In this document: positions 57,116 to 64,000 of the stretch, piece after piece
Layout: every line of letters starts with the position of its first letter
Position numbering within the stretch: the stretch's first letter is position 1
The notes under the pieces: generated by a model
Told to the model about the DNA's origin: nothing
What the model saw: the letters and a program-made list of their open reading frames with translations, nothing else
The model's database searches: none
Source: Acidobacteriota bacterium
GTDB lineage: Bacteria; Acidobacteriota; Polarisedimenticolia; J045
NCBI GenBank assembly: GCA_030949985.1
Contig: JAUZRX010000049.1
Coordinates: 33,501-97,500, forward strand
Length of the DNA stretch: 64,000 nt
Reading direction: 5' to 3'
Position numbers and translations under genes: made by a program

Positions 57116-58963
57116 GCCCCCGTCGAGAACTTGCAGGGCGTGATAGCGTGCGTAGGTTTCCTTGCGGGCCAGCAGCTCGGCGTGGCTGCCGGACTCGATG
57201 ATCCGCCCCTGCTCGAGCACGTGGATGCGGTCAGCCCTGACGACGGTGCTCAGCCGGTGGGCGATGATCAGCGCCGTGCGGCCCCGGAGCAGGTTTTCGA
57301 GGGCCCGCTGGACTTCCGCCTCCGAATCCGCATCGAGGGCCGAAGTGGCCTCGTCGAGCACCAGGATCGGCGCGTCCCGGAGAAACGCCCGGGCGATGGC
57401 CAGGCGCTGGCGCTGCCCCGACGAGAGGCGTGAACCGAGGCTGCCGAGGGGCGTGTCGTATCCGGCGGGAAGACTCTCGATGAAGGCTGCGGCGTGAGCG
57501 GCGTGGGCCGCGGCCTCGATCCGCTCCATCGAAACGCCTTCCATGCCGTAGGCGATGTTGGCGCGAATCGTGTCGTCGAAAAGGTGGGTCTCCTGGGTCA
57601 CCAGGGCGATCTGGCTGCGCAGGGAGCGGATCGTCAGCCGCCGGGCATCGACTCCATCGAAGAGAACGACGCCTTCCGTCGGGTCGATGAAGCGGGGAAT
57701 CAACATCGCCAGGGTGGATTTGCCGGCTCCCGAAGCCCCGACCAGGGCGTGAACCTCCCCGGCGCGCAAGACGAGATGGACATGCTTGAGAACCGGGCCG
57801 CGACCGTAGTCGAAACCCACGCCCCGCAGTTCGATGCGGTCGGAAAAGGGCTTCATCACCCGGGCCTGGGGCGAGTCCCGAACTTCCACGGGGCTGTCGA
57901 GAATCTCGAAGATCCTGCGCGCGGAGGCCAGAGCGCGCTGGATCGCGCTGTTGAGCTGGCCCAGCCGGCGCACGTGGGTAAAGACCACGAAAAGCACGAC
58001 GATGGCCACGAAAACATCGCTGCCGCTGACCCCGCCTCGGCGAATCAGCCAACCGGCGAAGACGATCATGCCCGCCCCCAGGATCGCCCCGATCAATTCC
58101 ATCACCGGGGCCGTGGCAGCGGTCGCCCGGGCCACCTTCAGATCCTGGCGCAGCATCTGCTCGAGCGAACGGGCGAAACGGCGGCACTCGTAGTCCACCG
58201 CATCGAAGGCCTGAACCACCCGCCGGGCCAGCAGGGTCTCCTCGGTCAGGGCGGTCAGTTCCGCCGAGCGTTCCTGGCTGCGACGCGCCGATTTCTTGAT
58301 CTTTCGGCCCAACCATCCTGCAGCCCACGCAAAGGCGGGAATCACCGTCAGGCAGACCAGGGTGATCGGCCAGGAGACGAAGAAGGCATAAGTCAGCAAG
58401 ACCACGATCAGCGGCACCGACTGCATGGCCTGGGCGATCTCGTTGCCGAGCAGATCCTGGAGTCGGGCCACGTCCACCAGAATCCTCGAGTACATCTCGC
58501 CTGTGGAATGCCGGCGGTAGAAAGCGTCGGACTGGCTGATCGCCCGCCGATAGATTTCCTGGCGCAGGCGGGCGACGGTCTTCAATCCCACCCGGCGCAG
58601 GCCGTAGACCCCGAGGAAAGAAAACACCCCCTTGAAGAAATAGAGAACGACGATGGCCAGGGGCACGCGTATGTAGCCCTTGGCCAGCAGCCAATGCCGC
58701 ACGGGCGCCGTCCAGCGCTCGGCCCGTTGGCGGATCGCGCCGATGGGACCGGCGGAGGCCTGCTGGCCCGTCTCCGCCTCGGAAGGGGAAATGGCTGCCA
58801 CGCTCGTAACCTGAGCCTGGGAGGAAAGAGCGGTGACCAGGTCGTTGAGCAGACTGACCGCCCCCCCGACGAAAACGGAGGCCAGAATCGAGGACACCAG
58901 GGCCAGGGCCAAGGCTCCCCGGTAGTGGAGCAGATATTTCAACAGACGCCGGCCATCATGCAT
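57062..58963 (-). CDS. MsbA-like ABC exporter (fused membrane and ATPase domains)
   Basis: A 633-residue half-transporter, likely for lipid A or other lipids. The first 330 residues have six membrane helices and the coupling-helix region (RRHSTGEMYSRILVDVARLQ). The ATPase has Walker A GASGAGKST near 410, the signature SSGQRQRLAIARAFL, Walker B ILVLDEATSALD and the H-loop IIAHRLST. It overlaps the upstream acyltransferase gene by 8 bases and, at its end, the convergent ICMT gene by 54. Together with the acyltransferase this forms a lipid-handling pair. Confidence 0.9.
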   Translation of the reverse strand: MHDGRRLLKYLLHYRGALALALVSSILASVFVGGAVSLLNDLVTALSSQAQVTSVAAISPSEAETGQQASAGPIGAIRQRAERWTAPVRHWLLAKGYIRVPLAIVVLYFFKGVFSFLGVYGLRRVGLKTVARLRQEIYRRAISQSDAFYRRHSTGEMYSRILVDVARLQDLLGNEIAQAMQSVPLIVVLLTYAFFVSWPITLVCLTVIPAFAWAAGWLGRKIKKSARRSQERSAELTALTEETLLARRVVQAFDAVDYECRRFARSLEQMLRQDLKVARATAATAPVMELIGAILGAGMIVFAGWLIRRGGVSGSDVFVAIVVLFVVFTHVRRLGQLNSAIQRALASARRIFEILDSPVEVRDSPQARVMKPFSDRIELRGVGFDYGRGPVLKHVHLVLRAGEVHALVGASGAGKSTLAMLIPRFIDPTEGVVLFDGVDARRLTIRSLRSQIALVTQETHLFDDTIRANIAYGMEGVSMERIEAAAHAAHAAAFIESLPAGYDTPLGSLGSRLSSGQRQRLAIARAFLRDAPILVLDEATSALDADSEAEVQRALENLLRGRTALIIAHRLSTVVRADRIHVLEQGRIIESGSHAELLARKETYARYHALQVLDGGSPPATGGSPGSQSEEQD

Positions 58964-60311
58964 CGTGTGGCCCCCTTGCGAAGACTTGCGGATCGCCGCG
59001 CTCCGGGTCGGCCCCCGCCCGGCGCATCAGTTCGGCGATCTTTTCCCTCACCTCCTGGAGATAGACCGCATCTCCGTGACGACCGCTGCCGGGAGCCGGT
59101 GGCGGTACCGCCTCGCCGAAATCGACCCGCAACCCGCGACTGCGCCCCCGAGGCCAGCCTCGTGGCCAGAACTGATAGGCGCCGGTCACCGCCACCGGAA
59201 TCGACAGGGCCCCGGTCCGGCGCGCGATCCAGGCCGGCCCCCGACGGAAGCGCTGCAAGGCACCGGTCCAGGTGCGCTCGCCTTCAGGATAGATGCACAG
59301 GATCCGACCGGCCTCCAGGGCATGACAGGCCAGGGTCAGCGAGGTCTGAATCCTGTCGTCGGCGCTCACGGGTTGAATGCGGAACAGTCGCGCCGCCCAG
59401 GCCCCCCATCCCGCTGCGAAGTAGCCGCTGAAGCCGAGGAAGAAGAGATTGCGATGCACCGCCGCAGGAACGGAGAGGGCGATCAGCAGAGAGTCGGCGT
59501 GGGACTGGTGGTTGGCCACCAGCATCAGCGGTCTGTGACGCCAGTCCACGTCACCTGTCGGGCCGTGGGACAGGCGCAGCCGCCACCGCAACCAGAGCTG
59601 CACCCAGGGTCGCGCCAGGGCCAGAGGCACCCAGGACAGGCGGGCAGGCCGCAGCAACCAACGGCGGTCCCGGCCATACCGGCCCTCGGCGGTCAGCAGA
59701 TCCTCCCGCGGGCGGACCGGGCCTCGAGGACGTGTGCCGGCGTCGTCGAGAAGACGCTGCAGGTCTCCCAGCGTGCGCAGGGAGCGGGTCTGCTCCTCGT
59801 CGATTTCCATGCCCGCCGCGTCGGCCAGGGCCAAGATCAACACCAGCCGGTCGAGGGAGTCGAGCCCCAGGTCCAGTTCCAGATCCTGCTCGAGATAGAG
59901 CGGCCCGATCGGGCTCCGGCCCTCGAGAGCCGGCATCAAGGCCATCGCCAGTTCCCGACTCACCGGAGTCCTTTCGGGAGGGGCGGCAGGCCAGACCCGA
60001 GCGGGAGGATGCCCGACCTCCCGCGCCAGCCGCCGCCGGTCCAGGCCCCCCTGCGGATCCCGTGGCAAAGCCTGGCGCGCGATGGTCAGCCCCGCCGGCC
60101 GGTGGCCGACCGGCAGACCGACCGAGGCGGTCTCGAGATGGAAGCGGAGGGCCTCGTAGAGGCCCACGAAGCCTTCGCGCCGCAGGGCCTGGTGATCCGG
60201 CACGACCACGAGCCACGGGCGCCGGCCTTCCCGCGAAAGGGCCGCGGCCTCTGCCACCAGGGGATGGGCGGCTGCGACCCGCTCGAGATCCTCGAAGACG
60301 TACTCGCTCAC
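58956..60311 (-). CDS. Acyltransferase with acyl-carrier and partial AMP-ligase domains
   Basis: A 451-residue mosaic. Residues 1-95 look like the C-terminal lid of an AMP-forming acyl ligase ([40 protein letters not shown]) without its main body. Residues 130-195 form an acyl-carrier module with S152 for phosphopantetheine ([19 protein letters not shown]). Residues 240-451 are a PlsC-type acyltransferase: catalytic NHQSHAD with H268 and D273, and [10 protein letters not shown] for the phosphate. The GTG overlaps the ruvB stop (GTGA). It seems to be a truncated Aas-like protein. Substrate unknown. Confidence 0.8.
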   Translation of the reverse strand: MSEYVFEDLERVAAAHPLVAEAAALSREGRRPWLVVVPDHQALRREGFVGLYEALRFHLETASVGLPVGHRPAGLTIARQALPRDPQGGLDRRRLAREVGHPPARVWPAAPPERTPVSRELAMALMPALEGRSPIGPLYLEQDLELDLGLDSLDRLVLILALADAAGMEIDEEQTRSLRTLGDLQRLLDDAGTRPRGPVRPREDLLTAEGRYGRDRRWLLRPARLSWVPLALARPWVQLWLRWRLRLSHGPTGDVDWRHRPLMLVANHQSHADSLLIALSVPAAVHRNLFFLGFSGYFAAGWGAWAARLFRIQPVSADDRIQTSLTLACHALEAGRILCIYPEGERTWTGALQRFRRGPAWIARRTGALSIPVAVTGAYQFWPRGWPRGRSRGLRVDFGEAVPPPAPGSGRHGDAVYLQEVREKIAELMRRAGADPERGDPQVFARGPHDA

Positions 60312-61339
60312 CGGAAGAGCGGGCCGGTGCCGGAGGGCGACTGGCCGAGGTGCTCGCGGGCGCGCGGGGTGGCGACTCTCCCGCGGGGGGTCCGTTCGAG
60401 GAATCCGATCTGGATCAGGTAAGGCTCGCAGATCTCCTCCAGGGTGTCGCATTCTTCGCCCAGGGAAGCGGCCAGCGTGCCGATCCCCACCGGCCCCCCG
60501 GCGTGGTTGTCGAGAATCACCCGCAACAGGCGCTGGTCGAGGCTGTCGAGACCCAGGTTGTCCACGCCGAGACGGGCCAGGCTCTGCCTTGCCACCTCAC
60601 GAGAGATGACCCCGTCGCCCTGCACCAGGGCGAAATCACGAATACGCCGTAACAGGCGCAGGGCGACTCGCGGCGTTCCCCGGGAGCGGGAAGCGAGTTC
60701 CCGCGCTCCGTCCTCGTCGAGGCGGCAGTCGAGCCGCGCGGCGGCAGCGAGGAGAATGCGGCAGAGATCATCGACACCGTAGAATTCGAGGCGCTCTGTG
60801 ATACCGAAGCGATCTCGCAACGGAGCCGTGAGCAGGCCGGAACGCGTCGTCGCGCCCACCAGTGTGAACGGAGGCAGGTCGATACGCACGGAACGCGCAC
60901 CATGTCCCTGGCCGATGGTCACGTCGAGTACGAAATCCTCCATCGCCGGGTAGAGCACCTCCTCCACCGCGGACCCCAGACGATGGATCTCGTCGATGAA
61001 GAGCACGTCACCCGCTTCGACCAGGCTCAACAGGGCCGCCAGATCCCCGATCTTCTCGATCGCCGGGCCTGACGAAACGCGTAACTGGGATCCCATTTCG
61101 GCGGCGATGATGTGAGCCAGGCTCGTCTTGCCCAGTCCCGGGGGACCGGCGAGCAGCACGTGATCCAGGGGCCTGCGCCGACGGCGCGCCGCCTCGAGAT
61201 AGACCGCCAGATTGTCGGTCACCCGCCGTTGACCGACGTAATCGGCCAGACGCCGAGGTCGCAGGTCCGTTTCGAGTTGCAGCTCCTCACCGGTGGGTTC
61301 GGCGCCGATGATCCTGAAGGTATCGCCGTTCTCAGTCAT
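60308..61339 (-). CDS. ruvB: Holliday junction branch-migration ATPase
   Basis: Motor of the RuvAB complex that moves Holliday junctions. The 343 residues carry Walker [14 protein letters not shown], Walker [11 protein letters not shown], sensor-1 [19 protein letters not shown], and the winged-helix end. The ATG at 61339 lies 1 base after the ruvA stop, giving coupled translation. The order ruvC-ruvA-ruvB on one strand is the standard bacterial arrangement. Downstream the acyltransferase start overlaps its stop. Confidence 0.97.
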   Translation of the reverse strand: MTENGDTFRIIGAEPTGEELQLETDLRPRRLADYVGQRRVTDNLAVYLEAARRRRRPLDHVLLAGPPGLGKTSLAHIIAAEMGSQLRVSSGPAIEKIGDLAALLSLVEAGDVLFIDEIHRLGSAVEEVLYPAMEDFVLDVTIGQGHGARSVRIDLPPFTLVGATTRSGLLTAPLRDRFGITERLEFYGVDDLCRILLAAAARLDCRLDEDGARELASRSRGTPRVALRLLRRIRDFALVQGDGVISREVARQSLARLGVDNLGLDSLDQRLLRVILDNHAGGPVGIGTLAASLGEECDTLEEICEPYLIQIGFLERTPRGRVATPRAREHLGQSPSGTGPLFR

Positions 61340-61340
61340 C

Positions 61341-61952
61341 TCACCGTCCCAGGTAGCGGAGCGCATGGCGAATCATGTCCGGCAAGGCCAGCTCAGCCCC
61401 CTTTTCCGCACGAACCGCAGCCAGTGCCCCCTCGGCCTGGTTGCGACGATAGCCGAGATTCTCCAGCGCCATCAAGGCGTCACTGGTGATCGGGTCGGCG
61501 AAAGGCGCGGCGGCCACGCCTCCTTCCGCAGCGGAAAGATCGAAGGCCTCCCCGGCAAGACGATCCTTGAGTTCGACGATCAGGCGCCGGGCGGTCTTCT
61601 TGCCGATGCCGGGAACCGACTCCAGTACCGCCGTCCGCTCATCCATCACCGCCTGCACCAGTTCCCGGCTGGGTACGCTCGAGAGCATGGCCAGGGCGAG
61701 CTTGGGTCCGACCCCGGAGACGCCGACCAGAATCGTGAACAGCCGTTTGTCTTCCTCGGCCCGGAAACCGAAAAGCTCGAGAACCTCGTTCTTGAGCGAC
61801 GTCACGGTTTCCAGGCAGACAGGCTCCCCCACCGCCGGCAGATTCTCGAAAGTGGCCAGGGGGACCCGCAGTTCGTACCCGACTCCACCGACATCCACCA
61901 TGATGAGTGGGAAGGTACGCCGCGCGAGCTGGCCTGTCAGCCGTCCGATCAC
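61341..61952 (-). CDS. ruvA: Holliday junction-binding protein RuvA
   Basis: Forms the tetramer that holds the junction for RuvB. The 203 residues have domain I ([39 protein letters not shown]), the two helix-hairpin-helix turns [16 protein letters not shown] and [20 protein letters not shown], and domain III for RuvB contact. The GTG at 61952 overlaps the ruvC stop (GTGA). Normal family length. Confidence 0.96.
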   Translation of the reverse strand: MIGRLTGQLARRTFPLIMVDVGGVGYELRVPLATFENLPAVGEPVCLETVTSLKNEVLELFGFRAEEDKRLFTILVGVSGVGPKLALAMLSSVPSRELVQAVMDERTAVLESVPGIGKKTARRLIVELKDRLAGEAFDLSAAEGGVAAAPFADPITSDALMALENLGYRRNQAEGALAAVRAEKGAELALPDMIRHALRYLGR

Positions 61953-62476
61953 CGCGACCGTCCCAGCAAAGCCCGGTGAGCCGCGTGCACATGGTGGCAG
62001 ATTACCAGCGCCAGAGCGTCGCTGGCGTCCTCGGGCAGATCCTCGATCTGCTCGGGTGTCACACCGGGCACCGTCTTCACCAATGCCCGCCGCAGTTGCC
62101 GCTTGTCGGCTCCCCCGAATCCGCAGATCGTCTTCTTCACCGTCGCGGGCGAGTACTCGACGACGGCGATTCCCGCCTCCCCGAGGGTAGCCAGCAGCAC
62201 ACCCCGGGCTTCCGAAAGCACCAGTGCGGAGCGGGCATTCTTGTGATGAAAGAGGCTCTCGACCACCGCAACAGCGGGAGAGCGCCCCTTGAGCCACGAT
62301 CGCGCCTGTTCGGCGAGCCGGGCGAGGGAAACCGAGCGATCACTCGAACGCTGAACGCTCCAGGTGCCCATTTCCGCCTCGATCAGCCGTTGCCCTGAAA
62401 AGCGCGCCAAAGCATAGCCGGTTCGTGCTGAGCCGGGATCGATTCCGAGGATCCACTCGCCGCAGCGTTCTTGCAT
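61949..62476 (-). CDS. ruvC: Holliday junction resolvase RuvC
   Basis: Endonuclease that cuts Holliday junctions. The 175 residues keep the acidic metal residues D13 (LGIDPGSARTG), E73 (VVESLFHH) and the pair near 150-153 (PEDASDALALVICHH), with GADKRQLRRAL in the middle. The stop overlaps the ruvA GTG start. It lies 70 bases after the yebC gene on the same strand, the usual conserved neighbourhood. Confidence 0.97.
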   Translation of the reverse strand: MQERCGEWILGIDPGSARTGYALARFSGQRLIEAEMGTWSVQRSSDRSVSLARLAEQARSWLKGRSPAVAVVESLFHHKNARSALVLSEARGVLLATLGEAGIAVVEYSPATVKKTICGFGGADKRQLRRALVKTVPGVTPEQIEDLPEDASDALALVICHHVHAAHRALLGRSR

Positions 62477-62546
62477 GGGTTGAGGCCCTCAGGAACGCCA
62501 ATACACCAGAGAAAATCGATTCAGCCCAGGACCACCGAACACCGTG

Positions 62547-63278
62547 TCACTCGCCGTCTTCGATACTGCAGTTCGCAGAAACCCTCTGCACGTCATCGTG
62601 CTCGTCCAGCAGTTCCAGCAGGGTCAAAAGGCTCTCGGCCTTCTTCCCCTCAACCACCGTCAGATTCTGGGGCACCATCGTCACCTCGGCGCTCTCCATG
62701 CGAATACCGGCCTGTTCGAGTCGATCCCGAACTTCCGCAAAGGCCTCCGGCGTGGTGGTGATCTCGAAAAACTCACCATCCTGCGCCATATCGTCGGCGC
62801 CGGCGTCGAGAACGAGTTCCATCACTTCGTCCTCGTCGACATCCCCGGCTGGTATCGTAATGATGCCCTTGCGCTCAAACATCCACGCCACGCTGCCTGG
62901 AGATCCCAGCTCGCCGCCGTACTTGCCGAAAAGATGCCGGATCTCCGATGTGGTCCGGTTGCGGTTGTCGGTGAGCGTGGAGAGCAGGATCGCCACGCCC
63001 CCGGGGCCGTAGCCCTCGTAGATCACCTCGTCCAGGCTCACGCCCTCGAGTTCGCCCGTGCCTTTCTTGATCGCCCGATCGATCTTGTCGTTCGGCAGAT
63101 TCACCGAGCGGGCGCTGGCAATCGCGGCCCGCAGCCGCGGATTGGCGTCGGGATCCCCGCCCCCTTCCCGAGCGGCGATCGTGATCTCCCGCACGACCTT
63201 CGTGAAAGCCTTCGCCCGCTTGGCGTCCTGAGCGCCCTTGCGGTGCTTGATATTGGCCCACTTGGAATGGCCAGCCAT
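62547..63278 (-). CDS. yebC: YebC/PmpR family regulator
   Basis: A 243-residue protein of the YebC/PmpR/TACO1 family, which binds DNA or acts on translation of proline-rich stretches. It begins MAGHSKWANIKHRKGAQDAK, the family hallmark, followed by FTKVVREITIAAREGGGDP and GYGPGGVAILLSTLTDN. The C-terminal domain carries FERKGIITIPAGDVDED. Conserved gene order yebC-ruvC-ruvA-ruvB is seen. The ATG is preceded by AGGAG at about 10 bases. Confidence 0.96.
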   Translation of the reverse strand: MAGHSKWANIKHRKGAQDAKRAKAFTKVVREITIAAREGGGDPDANPRLRAAIASARSVNLPNDKIDRAIKKGTGELEGVSLDEVIYEGYGPGGVAILLSTLTDNRNRTTSEIRHLFGKYGGELGSPGSVAWMFERKGIITIPAGDVDEDEVMELVLDAGADDMAQDGEFFEITTTPEAFAEVRDRLEQAGIRMESAEVTMVPQNLTVVEGKKAESLLTLLELLDEHDDVQRVSANCSIEDGE

Positions 63279-63393
63279 CGTTCCGATCTCCTCGTCGCTG
63301 CCTGCGGCAACCGGATTCTAACACCGCCTCGACGAGAGGCCGACCGATTCCCGCCGAACCCGGCTCGCCGGTCACAGACCGGCCCTCCGAGCT

Positions 63394-63427
63394 CAAAAAA
63401 AGGCCCCCGCCTGTCTGGCGGGGGCCC
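63394..63427 (-). terminator. Rho-independent terminator after 5S rRNA
   Basis: GGCCCCCGCC (63402-63411) and GGCGGGGGCC (63417-63426) form a 10-bp stem with a small loop. On the minus strand it is followed directly by seven T (the A-run at 63395-63401), a classical intrinsic terminator just downstream of the 5S gene. Confidence 0.93.
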
Positions 63428-63435
63428 AGATAAAT

Positions 63436-63552
63436 CCCCGGCGATGTCCTACTCTTCCACGCAGTCTCCCACGCAGTACCATCGGCGCTGAAGGGCTTAA
63501 CTACCGTGTTCGGGATGGGAACGGGTGTGGCCCCTTCGCTATTGTCACCGGG
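63436..63552 (-). rRNA. 5S ribosomal RNA
   Basis: A 117-base 5S rRNA on the minus strand. The terminal helix pairs CCCGGUGA with its 3' partner near AUCGCCGGG, and the conserved inner sequence CCCGUUCCCAUCCCGAACACGG marks the loop B/C region of 5S. The 5' end is at 63552. It is followed by a strong terminator. The upstream neighbour is a protein gene, so no 23S gene precedes it here. Confidence 0.96.
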
Positions 63553-63565
63553 AAACTCCTCAAAA

Positions 63566-63612
63566 TCTTCTCAGAAACATCTTCTCAGAAACAGCTTCTC
63601 ATTCTCAGAAAC
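63566..63612. repeat. Three short direct repeats before the 5S gene
   Basis: The 11-base unit TTCTCAGAAAC occurs at 63568-63578, 63582-63592 and 63602-63612, with start-to-start spacings of 14 and 20 bases. It is in the 5' flank of the 5S gene (minus-strand sense). It could be a leader or processing element, or simple sequence drift. Confidence 0.55.
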
Positions 63613-63655
63613 GCGGCGGGTTCGTTTGCCGCAGACAATCTGGTGTTCTCCGTAG

Positions 63656-64000
63656 CTACAGGGTGAATCTTACACCGACCGAGAAGTTCCAGCCACCATA
63701 ATCCATGCGGCCGCCCTTGATCAGGTACTCGCCCGGCTGGGGCTGCGACACCCGGGTCCCAGTGAAGGGATCGACGGGACCAGCGGGTAGGACCAGCCCC
63801 CCCACCGTGATGTAGGCCACCTCGCCGCCGGCGACACCCGGAGCTTCCGCCTCATCCCAGTAACCCGAGGGTACTCCCTCTCCGAAATGCTCGCGGCCAT
63901 CGACGGTGATCCTCATCTCGCGATCGGCCCAGGTGAAGCGCGCGTCGGCGAAGAATGCCGTCTTCGGACGCCACTGCCACTCGGTACCGAAGCGCAACTC
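63656..64000 (-). CDS. Outer-membrane beta-barrel protein (C-terminal part)
   Basis: The last 114 residues of a protein that runs off the right edge. They alternate in hydrophobic pairs as in outer-membrane beta strands (TEWQWRPKTAFFADARFTWA, GGRMDYGGWNFSVGVRFTL), and the end SVGVRFTL is a barrel-closing strand. The start lies beyond the window. TonB-dependent receptors end similarly, but the plug is not visible, so the class is open. It lies 103 bases upstream of the 5S gene. Confidence 0.7.
   Translation of the reverse strand, partial: ELRFGTEWQWRPKTAFFADARFTWADREMRITVDGREHFGEGVPSGYWDEAEAPGVAGGEVAYITVGGLVLPAGPVDPFTGTRVSQPQPGEYLIKGGRMDYGGWNFSVGVRFTL

Noticed and set aside
63367..63383. GCCGGTC-ACA-GACCGGC hairpin upstream of yebC as a terminator
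   Set aside because: It has no T-run and lies just beyond the strong 5S terminator; it may be a minor backup but cannot be supported as a separate terminator.

Overview
The window is GC-rich, tightly packed bacterial chromosome from a Gram-negative-type cell: it has an outer-membrane beta-barrel protein, lipoproteins, an LpxH-like phosphoesterase, Mpl and lytic transglycosylases. A secreted protein of the VWFA-related type described mainly from Acidobacteriota (50505-51746), a DUF4388 protein and an archaeal/eukaryotic-type prolyl-tRNA synthetase fit an acidobacterial origin. That assignment is an inference. I see no insertion sequence, prophage or CRISPR array.

Layout. 1-6184 (minus): hsp20 (cut by the left edge), dnaK, a DUF4388 protein, a large TPR/zinc-ribbon membrane protein and a DUF1844 protein. 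6332-14640: housekeeping genes (mazG, accA, xerD-like, dtd, ssb, tRNA-Arg, apt, acyP, rpmB) mixed with envelope proteins of unknown role. 14654-17981 (minus): a selenium operon. 18192-20446: a DUF368 lipid-carrier protein, lspA and a PepSY protein. 20728-32345: a surface nonulosonic-acid (pseudaminic-type) cluster. 32361-42052 (minus): a long overlapping operon with queuosine genes (queE, queC, queA, tgt), mpl, a patatin, an LpxH-like enzyme and unknown proteins. 42138-51746: endonuclease V, an exported isoaspartyl methyltransferase, proS, two lytic transglycosylases, a LonB-type protease and the VWA protein. 51808-64000: a kinase-like protein, a 1,230-residue BNR-repeat secreted protein, lipid-related enzymes, ruvCAB, yebC and a 5S rRNA gene that is not next to a 23S gene.

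The strongest discovery is at 17748-17981. Read through an in-frame UGA at 17946-17948, this stretch encodes a 77-residue SelW/Rdx-like selenoprotein with a CxxU motif. A hairpin suited to a bacterial SECIS lies just downstream. The gene heads an operon with yedF, a class V cysteine desulfurase-like enzyme and a selD fused to an N-terminal DUF3343 domain. Together these look like a selenium delivery module placed beside one of its own selenoprotein products. A normal gene finder would miss or truncate the gene.

The second notable system is the sugar cluster. pseB, pseC, pseF-like, pseG and pseI are translationally coupled, but no PseH acetyltransferase is present. Instead the next gene encodes a formyltransferase with the N-x-H...D catalytic residues fused to a WbqC-like domain. 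This suggests an N-formylated pseudaminic acid. Two glycosyltransferase-like proteins follow, and a methyltransferase-polysaccharide deacetylase fusion is divergently encoded.
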